A stretch of 64,000 nucleotides of DNA from Shewanella marinintestina (GTDB lineage: Bacteria > Pseudomonadota > Gammaproteobacteria > Enterobacterales > Shewanellaceae). The translations under genes were made by a program, and so were the position numbers. Shown here piece by piece: positions 34,436 through 44,153 of the stretch; position 1 is the stretch's first letter; the number at the start of each line of letters is the position of its first letter. The notes beneath the pieces are model-generated. The model ran no database searches, was not told where the DNA came from, and was given only the letters and a program-made list of their open reading frames with translations. Location: NCBI RefSeq assembly GCF_023283845.1, contig NZ_JAKILC010000004.1, positions 124,001-188,000 on the forward strand. Direction: 5' to 3'.

Positions 34436-35340
34436 TGGTTGTTCTCCGCCTTTAGGGCAATTCGATTTTGATTCTTTCGATTCTGAAACTGGAAAACGCG
34501 TTGGGCGCAAACGTCGATACAACGGCCGCATTGAGTGCAATCACTGTTGGTGATCATAGGCTGCTTACCTTTGAGTGCAGGCTTTAATACCTGTCTTTCA
34601 GGGCATACAACAAAGCAATCCATACAGTTGTCGCAATCTTTTGCGTTTACAGCAGATACTTTTACCGGACTCACTTTGCCGAGTAGGCCAAAGAGTGCAC
34701 CTGTTGGGCATAAATGCCCACACCATGCTCGCTCACTGATAAATAAGTCCAGTAAGAAGATAGCGGCCAAAATCCATAAACCGCTGCCAGCGCCAAATAG
34801 TGCCGCGCGGTACAGTACAGGAACGGGGTTAACCCACTCCCATACCGTTAGGCCGGTAACTACAGGCAATAGCAGTACGAGCGCAAGTAGGTAATAACGT
34901 AAGTTTCTTGGCATCTCTGAGGTGCGAGGCAAGTTCATCTTACGGCGTAACCAACTCGCTAAGTCTGTCACCATGTTCACGGGGCAGACCCAGCTACAAA
35001 ATACTCGGCCACCTAATACTGCGTAAAACAGCGCAATAATAACGGCACCTAGTATTAGGCTTAACTCGGGTAAATGGCCTGTCATCAACACTTGCAATGT
35101 GGCAAGAGGATCTGACAAAGGCACAACGCCGAAGAGTTCGCTGGCAGAAAGATTACCTTTAAGTAACCAAACGCCAGCCCACGTTGCGATGAAGGGGCTA
35201 AGGGCAAACATGGCAAAGACACTGACTTGGCTTACACGGCGTAAGAACAAGAACTTGTGGGCGCGCCACCAGCCTAGTTCTTTCACTGCCGCATTAGCAA
35301 AGCCATGTGTTGTCGGTTTTTGCTTTAGTGTTTGGCTCAT
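34432..35340 (-). CDS. napH: Quinol dehydrogenase membrane component, ferredoxin-type
   Basis: 302 residues with about four or five membrane helices (FAMFALSPFIATWAGVWLL; LILGAVIIALFYAVLGGRVF; YLLALVLLLPVVTGLTVW; ILAAIFLLDLFI) and a C-terminal 2x[4Fe-4S] cluster module (CDNCMDCFVVCPE, CTQCGRCIDVC). CxxxCP motifs (CSWVCP, CGHLCP) are present, as in NapH. It should link the quinone pool to NapG. Start and stop overlap its neighbours by 4 bp (ATGA). Confidence 0.95.
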   Translation of the reverse strand: MSQTLKQKPTTHGFANAAVKELGWWRAHKFLFLRRVSQVSVFAMFALSPFIATWAGVWLLKGNLSASELFGVVPLSDPLATLQVLMTGHLPELSLILGAVIIALFYAVLGGRVFCSWVCPVNMVTDLASWLRRKMNLPRTSEMPRNLRYYLLALVLLLPVVTGLTVWEWVNPVPVLYRAALFGAGSGLWILAAIFLLDLFISERAWCGHLCPTGALFGLLGKVSPVKVSAVNAKDCDNCMDCFVVCPERQVLKPALKGKQPMITNSDCTQCGRCIDVCAQRVFQFQNRKNQNRIALKAENNQ

Positions 35341-36071
35341 AGCTCAAGCCCCTTGTTTAACATCTCAAGCGTGGTCTCTTCGGTGTTGATATAAGTATCG
35401 TGTGCAGCAGCTTTACCAACAGCAATATGAGGCTGTAGCACTTTGATCGCAGCTTGTTCAAGCACGCAAGCATGTTCACATTTACCGCAGCCCGTGCAGC
35501 TATCGCTGTTGACTGTGGGTAAAAACATAGCATGATGACCACTGCGTTCATTGTGCTGCATTTCAAGGGTGATAGCGTCGTCGATTAGCGGGCAAACCCG
35601 GTAACAAACATCGCAACGTAGCCCTTTAAAGTTAAGGCAATTTTTCTCGTCTATTAATACCGCAACACCCATCTTTGAGTCTTCGATATCCGTTAGTTCA
35701 TGGTTAAGCGAGCCCGATGGGCAGGCTTTAACACAAGGGATATCTTCGCACATCTCACAAGGGATAGTGCGCGCAGTAAAGTAGGGGGTGCCCGTTGGAA
35801 CACCTTCAAACCAGCGAGCCAGTTTTAGGGTGTCGTAAGGGCAAGCATCTACACATAAACCACAACGTACACAGGCCGAGAGAAAATCGTTTTCACTTAA
35901 TGCGCCTGGCGGTCGAATCGCGAGCGGGTCTAACTGACTAGATTGCTTAGCAACTGCCGTTAATCCCATTCCTAGCAAGCCCATCGCACAGCCTGCTTTT
36001 GCCGATGTGGCTAAAAACTGGCGGCGATTGACGCCTTTAGATGCGAACTTACTGTGATTGACCGTACTCAT
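35337..36071 (-). CDS. napG: Ferredoxin-type protein of the nitrate reductase system
   Basis: 244 residues with a twin-arginine signal (NRRQFLATSAKAGCAMG) and four [4Fe-4S] motifs (CVRCGLCVDACP, CEMCEDIPCVKACP, CDVCYRVCP, CTGCGKCEHAC). It acts in the periplasm with NapH. Its stop overlaps the napH start by 4 bp. Confidence 0.95.
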   Translation of the reverse strand: MSTVNHSKFASKGVNRRQFLATSAKAGCAMGLLGMGLTAVAKQSSQLDPLAIRPPGALSENDFLSACVRCGLCVDACPYDTLKLARWFEGVPTGTPYFTARTIPCEMCEDIPCVKACPSGSLNHELTDIEDSKMGVAVLIDEKNCLNFKGLRCDVCYRVCPLIDDAITLEMQHNERSGHHAMFLPTVNSDSCTGCGKCEHACVLEQAAIKVLQPHIAVGKAAAHDTYINTEETTLEMLNKGLEL

Positions 36072-36131
36072 TTGCGTTAGTTTTCTCCGCTTTTGCTCAA
36101 GCGATTAAAGTTAAATTTATTAGTGAAAAGC

Positions 36132-38612
36132 TTACGCTTTCATCACTTTAACTGGACACTTCTTGAAGTCTGTCTCTTTTGACAGAGGATCAGTTGCATC
36201 AAGTATTAACTTGTTGACCAGCTGGCGCGCATCGAAGAATGGCATAAACGCCACGCCTCTTGGCGGCTTGTTACGGCCTTTAGTTTCAACACGGGTTTTC
36301 ACTTCACCGCGAGGTGAAGCTACGATGACTTCATCACCACGTTTTAGACCACGTGCTTTAGCGTCTTCTGGGTGCATAAAGATCTGTGCATCTGGGTAGG
36401 CGCGATAAAGCTCTGGTACACGTGCTGTCATTGAGCCAGTGTGCCAATGTTCAAGAACACGGCCAGTTGATAACCAGATATCGTATTCTTCGTTTGGCTC
36501 TTCAGCTGCAGGCTCATATGGTAGGGCGAAAATAACCGCTTTACCGTCTGGCTTACCGTAGAAGTCGAACTCCTTGTCGCCTTTCACATAAGGATCACCC
36601 TTAGAGAAGCGGCGTAAGGTTTCTTTACCATCAACTACTGGCCAGCGTAGACCGCGAGACTCATGGTAAGCATCGAAGTTAGCTAAATCGTGAGCGTGGC
36701 CGCGACCAAACTGGGCATATTCTTCGAATAGGCCTTTTTGCACGTAGAAACCAAATGCTTCAGACTCGTCGTTGTACTCGCCTTTACATTCGCTTGCTGG
36801 GAACTTGTTGACGACGCCGTTGGCATAAAGCACGTCAAATAGAGTTTTATCAGCCAGTTCAGGTTGCTTAGCAATCAGCTCAGCAGGCCATACTTCAGAC
36901 ACTTTAAAGCGCTTAGAGAACTCCATTAGCTGCCACAAGTCAGACTTAGCGCCTTCTGGTGCTTTAACTTGCTGGTGCCACATATGGGTACGACGCTCTG
37001 CGTTACCGTAAGCCCCTTCTTTTTCTACCCACATAGCGGTTGGTAGAATCAAGTCGGCAGCCATTGCAGTCACTGTTGGGTATGGATCAGACACTACGAT
37101 GAAGTTTTCTGGGTTACGGAAACCTGGGTACATTTCGTCGTTAATGTTCGGGCCGGCTTGCATGTTGTTGGTACACATAGTCCAGTAACAGTTCAGCTTG
37201 CCATCTTTAAGCATGCGGCTCTGAAGTACCGCGTGGAAACCAGGCTTTGGCGGAATCGTGCCTTGTGGTACTTGCCATAGCTTCTCAGTAATTTCACGGT
37301 GCTTAGGATTCATCACCACCATGTCTGCTGGCAGACGGTGGGCGAATGTACCCACTTCACGTGCAGTACCACAAGCTGAAGGCTGACCTGTTAGCGAGAA
37401 TGGGCTGTTACCTGGAGTCGCGATCTTACCGGTTAGCAAGTGGATGTTGTAAAGCATGTTGTTGGCCCACACACCACGGGTGTGTTGGTTAATGCCCATG
37501 GTCCACAAGCTCATCATCTTAACGTTTGGATCAGCATACGCTTTCGCCATAAGCTCTAGCTTTTCTGGTTCAACACCACTCATTTCTGCAGCGTATTCAA
37601 GCGTGTAAGTGCTTACGAATTTAGCGTACTCGTCAAAGCTGATTGGTGCGAACTTACCGTTACCAGGGTTCTTGGCTTTCTTTTCAAGCGGATGGTCTGG
37701 ACGCAGACCGTAACCGATATCGTCAGTACCCAATGCAAAGGTGGTGTGCTTGTTAACGAAGTCTTTGTTTACTGCATCGTTTTGAATGATGTAGTTAGCA
37801 ATGTAGTTAAGGATCACCAAGTCAGACTGTGGACGGAATACCATCGCGTTGTCAGCTAAGTCGAAGCTACGGTTTTCGAAAGTCGAAAGTACATGTACGC
37901 GGCTTGTTGGGCTGCTTAGACGGCGATCTGATAGACGTGCCCAAAGGATTGGGTGCATCTCAGCCATGTTGGCGCCCCAAAGCACGAATTGGTCTGCCGC
38001 TTCTAAGTCATCGTAACAACCCATTGGCTCATCAATACCAAAGGTACGCATAAAGCCAACAACCGCAGAAGCCATACAATGGCGCGCATTCGGGTCGATG
38101 TTGTTAGTTAAGAAACCGGCTTTGTGCAGTTTAGAAGCAGCGTAGCCTTCCCAAACTGTCCACTGACCAGAACCAAACATACCAACGGCTGTTGGGCCTT
38201 TGGTTTTAAGGGTGTTTTTCCACTTGTCAGCCATGATGTCGAAAGCGCTATCCCAGCTGATTGGGGTGAACTCGCCTTCTTTATCATATTGACCGTCTTT
38301 CATACGTAGAAGCGGTGTAGTGAGGCGATCTTTACCGTACATGATTTTAGAAAGGAAGTAGCCTTTAATACAGTTAAGACCTTTGTTCACTGGGCTTTCT
38401 GGGTCACCTTTAGTGGCAACCACTTTGCCATTGTCAGTGCCCACTAGAACACTACAACCTACGCCACAAAAACGACAAGGTGCTTTGTCCCACTTGATGC
38501 TATCTTTTTGCTCTGCAGCTTCAACTATCTTAACTGGCAGAGTCGCGCCTACGGCTGTTGCAGCGGCAACGGCGGCGTTGGCTTTTAGAAACTCGCGACG
38601 GCTAATGCTCAT
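36132..38612 (-). CDS. napA: Periplasmic nitrate reductase catalytic subunit
   Basis: 826 residues from ATG 38612 (GTG 38624 is also possible; GAGG lies six bases before the ATG). A twin-arginine signal [11 protein letters not shown] exports the folded enzyme. The [4Fe-4S] motif is [13 protein letters not shown] ... LNCIKGYF. The Mo-ligand Cys is in [16 protein letters not shown] and the MGD-binding core follows. It reduces nitrate to nitrite using electrons from NapB. Length and motifs are those of NapA. The start overlaps the end of napD by 11 bp. Confidence 0.97.
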   Translation of the reverse strand: MSISRREFLKANAAVAAATAVGATLPVKIVEAAEQKDSIKWDKAPCRFCGVGCSVLVGTDNGKVVATKGDPESPVNKGLNCIKGYFLSKIMYGKDRLTTPLLRMKDGQYDKEGEFTPISWDSAFDIMADKWKNTLKTKGPTAVGMFGSGQWTVWEGYAASKLHKAGFLTNNIDPNARHCMASAVVGFMRTFGIDEPMGCYDDLEAADQFVLWGANMAEMHPILWARLSDRRLSSPTSRVHVLSTFENRSFDLADNAMVFRPQSDLVILNYIANYIIQNDAVNKDFVNKHTTFALGTDDIGYGLRPDHPLEKKAKNPGNGKFAPISFDEYAKFVSTYTLEYAAEMSGVEPEKLELMAKAYADPNVKMMSLWTMGINQHTRGVWANNMLYNIHLLTGKIATPGNSPFSLTGQPSACGTAREVGTFAHRLPADMVVMNPKHREITEKLWQVPQGTIPPKPGFHAVLQSRMLKDGKLNCYWTMCTNNMQAGPNINDEMYPGFRNPENFIVVSDPYPTVTAMAADLILPTAMWVEKEGAYGNAERRTHMWHQQVKAPEGAKSDLWQLMEFSKRFKVSEVWPAELIAKQPELADKTLFDVLYANGVVNKFPASECKGEYNDESEAFGFYVQKGLFEEYAQFGRGHAHDLANFDAYHESRGLRWPVVDGKETLRRFSKGDPYVKGDKEFDFYGKPDGKAVIFALPYEPAAEEPNEEYDIWLSTGRVLEHWHTGSMTARVPELYRAYPDAQIFMHPEDAKARGLKRGDEVIVASPRGEVKTRVETKGRNKPPRGVAFMPFFDARQLVNKLILDATDPLSKETDFKKCPVKVMKA

Positions 38613-38877
38613 GGTGTTCCTCACTCTTTTTTTCTACTGGATCGACTTGATGATAAATAAGACTGCTATTAAGCACGCCTTCAAGGGCGTTAATTGCTTC
38701 TACGCTATCGAGGATGGCGCGTTGGGTGTCACCTTCAACGGTGACAACAAACTTACCTTCGTCAGTAACGGCATGGATTTCGGTGCCTGACAGTGCTGAG
38801 ATCCTGTTGTTAATCTCAGCTACAGCATGTGGTGCGGCGTGCACAACTAGGCTGGTAATATGAAATTCTTGGCTCAT
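38602..38877 (-). CDS. napD: NapA-specific twin-arginine signal chaperone
   Basis: 91 residues from ATG 38877 (GAAGGT eight bases upstream). The frame extends to 38913 but that start has no ribosome site. [20 protein letters not shown] and [21 protein letters not shown] fit the ferredoxin-like NapD fold, which binds the NapA signal peptide. It is the first gene of the napDAGHB operon; no napF or napC is present, so quinol electrons probably enter through CymA or NapGH. Confidence 0.92.
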   Translation of the reverse strand: MSQEFHITSLVVHAAPHAVAEINNRISALSGTEIHAVTDEGKFVVTVEGDTQRAILDSVEAINALEGVLNSSLIYHQVDPVEKKSEEHHEH

Positions 38878-38981
38878 CTGTTTACCTTCTGTGATTTGGC
38901 AAATAACACTCATTTTGGAATAGTGTTGCGGTTACTTACCAAGGTTTATATCGAGTCTAGACCTCATGAAAATTGTGGGTA

Positions 38982-38997
38982 TACCTCACAAGGGGTA
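38982..38997. promoter_or_regulatory. NarP/NarL-type 7-2-7 site upstream of napD
   Basis: TACCTCA-CA-AGGGGTA. The second heptamer fits AKRRGTA perfectly and the first differs from TACYYMT at one base. It is about 105 bp before the napD start. NarP is the known nap activator in Shewanella. Confidence 0.6.
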
Positions 38998-39033
38998 TTG
39001 GGAGTTTTTGTAGACCAAGATCAACTTTTTGAG

Positions 39034-39049
39034 GGTGATCTAGTTCTCA
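39034..39049. promoter_or_regulatory. CRP/FNR-family site upstream of napD
   Basis: GGTGATCTAGTTCTCA matches TGTGA-N6-TCACA at 8 of 10 positions with a TCTAG centre, and is framed by TTTGAG and CTCAAA. CRP controls anaerobic respiration in Shewanella. Confidence 0.5.
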
Positions 39050-39143
39050 AATTGACCAATAAATATTAGGGGGTTGTTGGAATTTTGTCCATCCAGAATG
39101 TTAGCTTGCGCTACATTAAAAACTAAATATATTCAAAAGCTTG

Positions 39144-39162
39144 GTTAATGATAACCATTCTT
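39144..39162. promoter_or_regulatory. Fur-like box
   Basis: GTTAATGATAACCATTCTT matches the 19-bp Fur consensus at about 15 positions and includes the perfect inverted repeat GGTTA-ATGA-TAACC. It is 267 bp upstream of napD, so which gene it serves is unclear. Confidence 0.4.
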
Positions 39163-39356
39163 ATTTACCGGGTTTATTCTGGTTGGTTTCAGGCGTTTTT
39201 TATATTTATCACTGGGGAAAGTGACGCAGTTTGTCGAAATATAAACAGTACTTTAGCTAAGCGTTAATCTCGATCGTTAACGCGAAAAAAACAGTCGACT
39301 GCTAATTAAGGAATAGAGAGTGCAGCACCTAATAGATTGCCACGAATAAGCTGATT

Positions 39357-40538
39357 TTAATAACCAGTCAGTTCCATATAGCCTAAACCACTATGGCTGC
39401 CGCTTATGCTAACCGGTCCCTCCCAATAGGGAATGGACAATGGCATGCTGGCATTAGCGTTAAGCGCTTGAGTTGAGAGCTCAATGGTTTGTGAGGGAAT
39501 AGATATATCCCAAGCTATCGGGTATCGACCTGAATCTGTTTGTTGCCAAGCAGTAGCAGTCATCGAGATCTGCTCACTATTGATCTGTTGACCACTGCCG
39601 TCAGGGTACATACGTCTACCACTATAAAAGTCTTGTTGTTCACCACTATTATCTCGCAGCTGAAATAGCATTAATGCAGAGCCATCATCGAGTCTAAAAG
39701 CAAACCAGTCCCAGCCTTGTTGAGTTTTCGATAAAAACTGTGAACTCCACTCTCTATCAAGCCAGGCATCACCGCTGACGTTTATGGTTTTGCCATCTCG
39801 TTCGATAGTGCCACTGACTTCGATAAAAGGCTGGCTGTAGTAATAGCTTGCTACCGTTCCTGCGGCATTTTTGCGGCTATAACCATTGTCGCCCTGTAGT
39901 TGAAATGGCGCCTGACTGTCGAGTTGCAGTTGATAGCTAAATTCTGTGGTGTTGGCAGACAGCGTGGCAGGGAACAACTGCTCGTTATGGCTTTGCCACT
40001 GCCAGTCGTCTTGTTGGATCCGCAGTGGCGACACCTGTGTGCCGGCAAAATGGGCATTACCTCGGGTCCATTTTTCTGCGGCAAGATGTTGCTGTTTACT
40101 GGTCATAGCTGTGTGCGACATATACAGCTGCTTAGTCTGCCAATCCGATGTCAATTGTGTTTGAGTCGGTGATGGTGGAGCAAGGGCAATGCGGAACTGA
40201 GTCCATTGTAGCCCCAGCGGCTCACCACTTTCGGTGGTTAAGTTAGCAGTTAAATACCACCACTCTTGACGAAAGCCATCGTGAGCTTGGTGATCGGCTG
40301 GGAAGCTAAGTTGCTTACCTGGCAGCACCGGCGAATAACCTTGAGTGTTACCATCTAATAGCTGCCCCATGCCACTTGATGCATGGCTAGAATTTTTATT
40401 ATCTGCAGACTCATAGAAGCAAGCAGTTAATAGCAGGCTGAAACTGAGTACTGCAAAGCTGCGTACTATACAGGGAGCTATGCTGCGAGTGATAAGTGTT
40501 AGCTTTACTTTGCCTAGATAGTGGCTCTTTAGCTTCAT
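39357..40538 (-). CDS. CrtC/AttH-like lipocalin-fold lipoprotein
   Basis: 393 residues from ATG 40538 (GGAGG before it; the frame extends to 40586 inside the permease gene). A lipoprotein signal ends SLLLTAC. The core has HDGFRQEWWYLTANLTTESG and then WLDREWSSQF ... GWDWFAFRLDDGSALMLFQL, the pattern of the CrtC/AttH (hydroxyneurosporene-hydratase-like) lipocalin fold. It is last in an operon with an ABC exporter and overlaps the permease stop (ATGA). Likely partner of the transporter; substrate unknown. Confidence 0.82.
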   Translation of the reverse strand: MKLKSHYLGKVKLTLITRSIAPCIVRSFAVLSFSLLLTACFYESADNKNSSHASSGMGQLLDGNTQGYSPVLPGKQLSFPADHQAHDGFRQEWWYLTANLTTESGEPLGLQWTQFRIALAPPSPTQTQLTSDWQTKQLYMSHTAMTSKQQHLAAEKWTRGNAHFAGTQVSPLRIQQDDWQWQSHNEQLFPATLSANTTEFSYQLQLDSQAPFQLQGDNGYSRKNAAGTVASYYYSQPFIEVSGTIERDGKTINVSGDAWLDREWSSQFLSKTQQGWDWFAFRLDDGSALMLFQLRDNSGEQQDFYSGRRMYPDGSGQQINSEQISMTATAWQQTDSGRYPIAWDISIPSQTIELSTQALNANASMPLSIPYWEGPVSISGSHSGLGYMELTGY

Positions 40539-43081
40539 AATGCCTCCTGCTGCAAACTGCTTATCAGTGGTTTTCGGGTCTGCCACAATAAAGGCAGAAT
40601 CACAGCAACAGCACTGGCAATGATTGCGATAACCAGTACTCTAAAATAAGCCTGCCAATCCCACACCATGGCGATACTCCAGCCAAAGGCTTGTAAGGTC
40701 ACTTTATTGATCAGCAAGTAACCCAGTAGTGCTCCCGTTGGCAAGGCCAATAAACAGGTAAACAGCACGATTAGTAACATCTGCCCTGACACTAAAGCGC
40801 GTAGTTGATTGCGGCTTACTCCTAATGCATAAAGCCTAGCTAGCGGGGCTTGCCGCGCTTGAGTCAGCATTAAGCAGGCGCTGAATAAGCCTATGGCGGC
40901 AACCAGTAAGGTTAAGCTGTTTAACACTAAAGTAATTGAGAAAGTTCGCTTAAAAATCTTCAGTGCGCGCTGTTTTATTTTGGTTTGGTTATACATCTGC
41001 GCAGCTGATAAAGGCACTTGTTGTTGCAGTATGGCTTCTAGTTCTTCAATGTTGTCGGCATAACTCGCTGCAATGCTGGTTGGGGGGACGGACAGGTTGA
41101 GTTGTTGCCAGGTTTGTTGACTCACAATTATTTGGCCTAGTGGATTGCCATAATCATAAAAAATAGCACTGACAGGCAGCGGGGCTAGTACCGCTTTGTC
41201 AAACTCAGGCACAGTTACCGCATCCCCAATATTTAGCTGGTATTTAATCGCCATCGGCTCGCTAATCATTAAGCTACTACCGGTAAAAAAAGTTTGCCAA
41301 TGATTGTCTGATTGTGACTTTATTTGGTTACTGTTTCTAAGGGAATGATCATCCCGGGTCATTAAGCTTACAGGCGCTTTTTGGTAGTGAGTGCTGTGTA
41401 GCCACTGGCCGTAAATCGCGGTTACTTTTGGCAGAGATGCGAGTAACTTTTGAGTCGGTTCCACTTTGTCACTAGGTGGACGAATATAAAGATCAGCATA
41501 AAGCCGATCGTCGAGCCAATGTTTTAAAGTGATTTCAAAGCTGCCAACCAAAGTATTCATCGAAATATTCGCTGTTAAAGCTAACAACATCGCCATCATT
41601 GCAAGTGACAAAGGTGCAATTAGCTCCTTGCTTTCTGCGACCGCATATTGCCAAAGACCGTTTTTGGTTAGGCGCTGTACTAAAGACAATCCAACCTGCA
41701 ATACTAGCGGTAAGAGCAATGGAATTGCTATGGTTACCACACCAAGCAAAGCGAGGCTTTGCTGATAATTTTGAGTAAATGGAAATAAAGCCATTGCCGC
41801 TGCGAGCAGCAATACCGCGATAGTGAATAGTTTTCGGTGTTGCTTGTTTGCATTGCTTTGCTGCTCAAACCGGCTTGCACTGCGTGCTAGCGGTTGCTTA
41901 GCCAAGGTATTAAACAGTGGGTAGCAAGCCAGCAGTGCTGCTGCAAAGGTTAGCGCTATCGCTTGGTACAGCCAGCTCCACTGCCAGATCCCCGGCATTA
42001 ACCTTGCTCCATAAAGCTGTTCAAGCGTCAGGGCTATCATAGGCTGCAGCCAATGGCTCAGCTGTAAACCAAGAACAAAACCAGCTAGAGAGCCAATTAA
42101 TACCAAACTAAACAGCTCTATCAATAGTGCCAGTAATAAGCAGCGCTGCGGTACACCTTGCTGCTGCAGTTGTACTAACAATTTTTGGCGTTTGAGTAAG
42201 CTATAACGCACGCCGTTATAGGCAATAAACAGCCCGACCACAAAGGCGAGCAAGCTCATGGCAGTAAGATTTAAATGAAAGCTACGAGTTAAGTCGGTAA
42301 GGGCTTCACCGTCATCTTGAACTGCCAAATTAAAGTGACTGCTAGTTTGTTGATTAAAGGCTTCATTTACTTGTTGGGTAAGGGCTTCGGCCTGGCCAAA
42401 AAGGGCGATATAACTAAGTTGATTAGGTTTATTGAGCAGCTGCTGCCCTAGAGAAATATCCATTAGTATCGCGTTGCCTAGACCCAAGCTATCATCTAAC
42501 TCAATAACATCTAGGTTAATGCCGTTTAACAGCATTTTACCCTTAGGAGCAACCTGATTGGCAAAGCTTTGGCTGAGTAGAATTGACGGAGCGCCTGCCA
42601 ACAGTTTAGCAAGAGGTAGATCTGCTGATAACAATGACAAGCTCTGTGCTTCATCGCTATTATCTGCTTTGTCATTACTGCTAGCTTGTTGACTCTGAAT
42701 GGATAACGCCGCAACTAAATCGCTCGCTTGAATATCCCAATGCTGACCTTGTTCGTCGATTGCTGTACCAGCTATTACCGCTAATGCTTGAGTGACACCT
42801 GCTTGCCTAAGCGTGAAGTAAACAGATTCATCGACAGTCTTGCTACCAGTGATAGGTGCGAGCACTAATTGGGCTCGTTGGCTTAATAGTTCAGTCGCTT
42901 CTGAGTAACTGCGAACAGCATTGGCGTTGGTTGCACGCACACCAATAAGTAAAGTAACCGCAAGAATAATCCCTAATAAAATAGCGCCCGCTTGCAAAGG
43001 CGACTTTAAATAGTGCCGAGCGAACACTCCTAAGCTTAAACGTATGGTTAAGCCATTATCTCCAATCGCTTGGCTACTCAT
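40535..43081 (-). CDS. ABC transporter permease with two FtsX domains
   Basis: 848 residues from ATG 43081, which overlaps the ATPase stop by 8 bp. A membrane helix AGAILLGIILAVTLLIGVRA is at ~31-50, then a periplasmic domain. FtsX-type helices come at ~270-390 and ~730-840 (VLNSLTLLVAAIGLFSACLMLTQ). This is the MacB/LolE-like architecture with large periplasmic regions, often used to extract lipoproteins or export amphiphiles. The partners on both sides form one operon. Confidence 0.87.
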   Translation of the reverse strand: MSSQAIGDNGLTIRLSLGVFARHYLKSPLQAGAILLGIILAVTLLIGVRATNANAVRSYSEATELLSQRAQLVLAPITGSKTVDESVYFTLRQAGVTQALAVIAGTAIDEQGQHWDIQASDLVAALSIQSQQASSNDKADNSDEAQSLSLLSADLPLAKLLAGAPSILLSQSFANQVAPKGKMLLNGINLDVIELDDSLGLGNAILMDISLGQQLLNKPNQLSYIALFGQAEALTQQVNEAFNQQTSSHFNLAVQDDGEALTDLTRSFHLNLTAMSLLAFVVGLFIAYNGVRYSLLKRQKLLVQLQQQGVPQRCLLLALLIELFSLVLIGSLAGFVLGLQLSHWLQPMIALTLEQLYGARLMPGIWQWSWLYQAIALTFAAALLACYPLFNTLAKQPLARSASRFEQQSNANKQHRKLFTIAVLLLAAAMALFPFTQNYQQSLALLGVVTIAIPLLLPLVLQVGLSLVQRLTKNGLWQYAVAESKELIAPLSLAMMAMLLALTANISMNTLVGSFEITLKHWLDDRLYADLYIRPPSDKVEPTQKLLASLPKVTAIYGQWLHSTHYQKAPVSLMTRDDHSLRNSNQIKSQSDNHWQTFFTGSSLMISEPMAIKYQLNIGDAVTVPEFDKAVLAPLPVSAIFYDYGNPLGQIIVSQQTWQQLNLSVPPTSIAASYADNIEELEAILQQQVPLSAAQMYNQTKIKQRALKIFKRTFSITLVLNSLTLLVAAIGLFSACLMLTQARQAPLARLYALGVSRNQLRALVSGQMLLIVLFTCLLALPTGALLGYLLINKVTLQAFGWSIAMVWDWQAYFRVLVIAIIASAVAVILPLLWQTRKPLISSLQQEAL

Positions 43082-43742
43082 GGATCTTACCTTGCTCAAG
43101 ATGCCAGCGCCGCTGCATAAAGCCGGCACACTCATTACTGTGAGTCACCATTAGAATGCTAGTTTGTGATTCATGGGCTAGCTGAGTTAACAACGCCATG
43201 ACCTGCTGACCGGCTTTTTCATCCAAGTTACCGGTTGGTTCATCAGCTAATAACAGACTTGGCTTGTGGGCGAGTGCGCGAGCAATCGCGACGCGTTGCT
43301 GCTGACCGCCAGAAAGGGTCTCGACGTTGCGGGTTTTAACTTCCTCTAGCCCAAGTTGGCTCAAAAGGTAGTCACACCAAGGGCTCCAGCTTTGTTGATT
43401 TAAACGCAGCGAAAAGGCGATATTATCGCGGACATTGAGTGGAGTAAGTAGATTAAATTGTTGGAATACAACGCCTAAGTGTTGACGCCGAAATTGGCTC
43501 CATTGTTTATCTTGCCAATGAGTTGTGTCACTCGAATTGAGCAGTAACTGGCCTTGTTTGATAAATTCAAACCCACCAATAATATTTAATAGGGTGCTCT
43601 TGCCACTGCCGCTTGGCCCGGTGAGCGCCACAGTGTCTGCTCGGTGAATAGTAAGACAGATATCATCAAGTACTTGGTGATATTTATCCCCGTCATCAAA
43701 GCCTTTCGAGACTTTCTTTAGCCTAACAATCTCACTGCTCAT
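43074..43742 (-). CDS. ABC transporter ATP-binding protein, LolD/MacB type
   Basis: 222 residues from ATG 43742 (GGAG five bases upstream; the frame extends to 43763). Walker A GPSGSGKSTLLN, Q-loop VFQQFNLL, signature LSGGQQQRVAIARAL and Walker B LLLADEPTGNLD are intact. It energises the FtsX-type permease encoded next. Confidence 0.93.
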   Translation of the reverse strand: MSSEIVRLKKVSKGFDDGDKYHQVLDDICLTIHRADTVALTGPSGSGKSTLLNIIGGFEFIKQGQLLLNSSDTTHWQDKQWSQFRRQHLGVVFQQFNLLTPLNVRDNIAFSLRLNQQSWSPWCDYLLSQLGLEEVKTRNVETLSGGQQQRVAIARALAHKPSLLLADEPTGNLDEKAGQQVMALLTQLAHESQTSILMVTHSNECAGFMQRRWHLEQGKIHE

Positions 43743-44153
43743 TACAACTCCTGTCGTTGGCATTCCCTAAAAGGTTTAGATTAATTTATCATGCTTTTGA
43801 GCTTATACGTATCTGTTTCACAATAAGATCTTTTATAGGGTTAAAGCGTATTTGTTGAACTAACCTTAAAAAGGTAAAGCAGGTTTTAGCCTAAGTGGAA
43901 CACTCAATTCGTGCTGGATAATTAAGCGTTTTTTTGTTGTGGTAATCGAGCTTAAGTGGTAACAATTAGGTGTAGGTAACTAAAAATGCTCTGGAAAAAG
44001 AAATCACATTCTTATTGGAGTGAGGTCGTAACTATAACGCTATAAGCTTGCCAGTATTTACACACTTCAACAGCTATTGAGTCCCGGTGGTTAGCTGGTG
44101 GATATATAACTCGAATAGCAACAGTAACCCAAATAAACTTAGCCCTGTGGAAA
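43743..44153. other. Divergent promoter region, ABC operon / hybrid kinase
   Basis: About 410 bp between divergent units. It is moderately AT-rich. I see no clear operator or small ORF. Confidence 0.5.

Larger units (their letters stand above)
38878..39356. other. nap promoter region
   Basis: About 480 bp from the napD start to the CrtC-like gene stop. Three regulator-like sites are listed separately. No ORF is credible. Confidence 0.7.

Noticed and set aside
34432..34540. N-terminal extension of NapB to 34540
   Set aside because: It lies entirely inside napH, and the ATG at 34435 begins a proper signal peptide.
38985..39000. Second CRP-like site TGTGG...TCACA near 38976-38990
   Set aside because: The half-sites are separated by seven bases rather than six, so it is not a proper CRP site.
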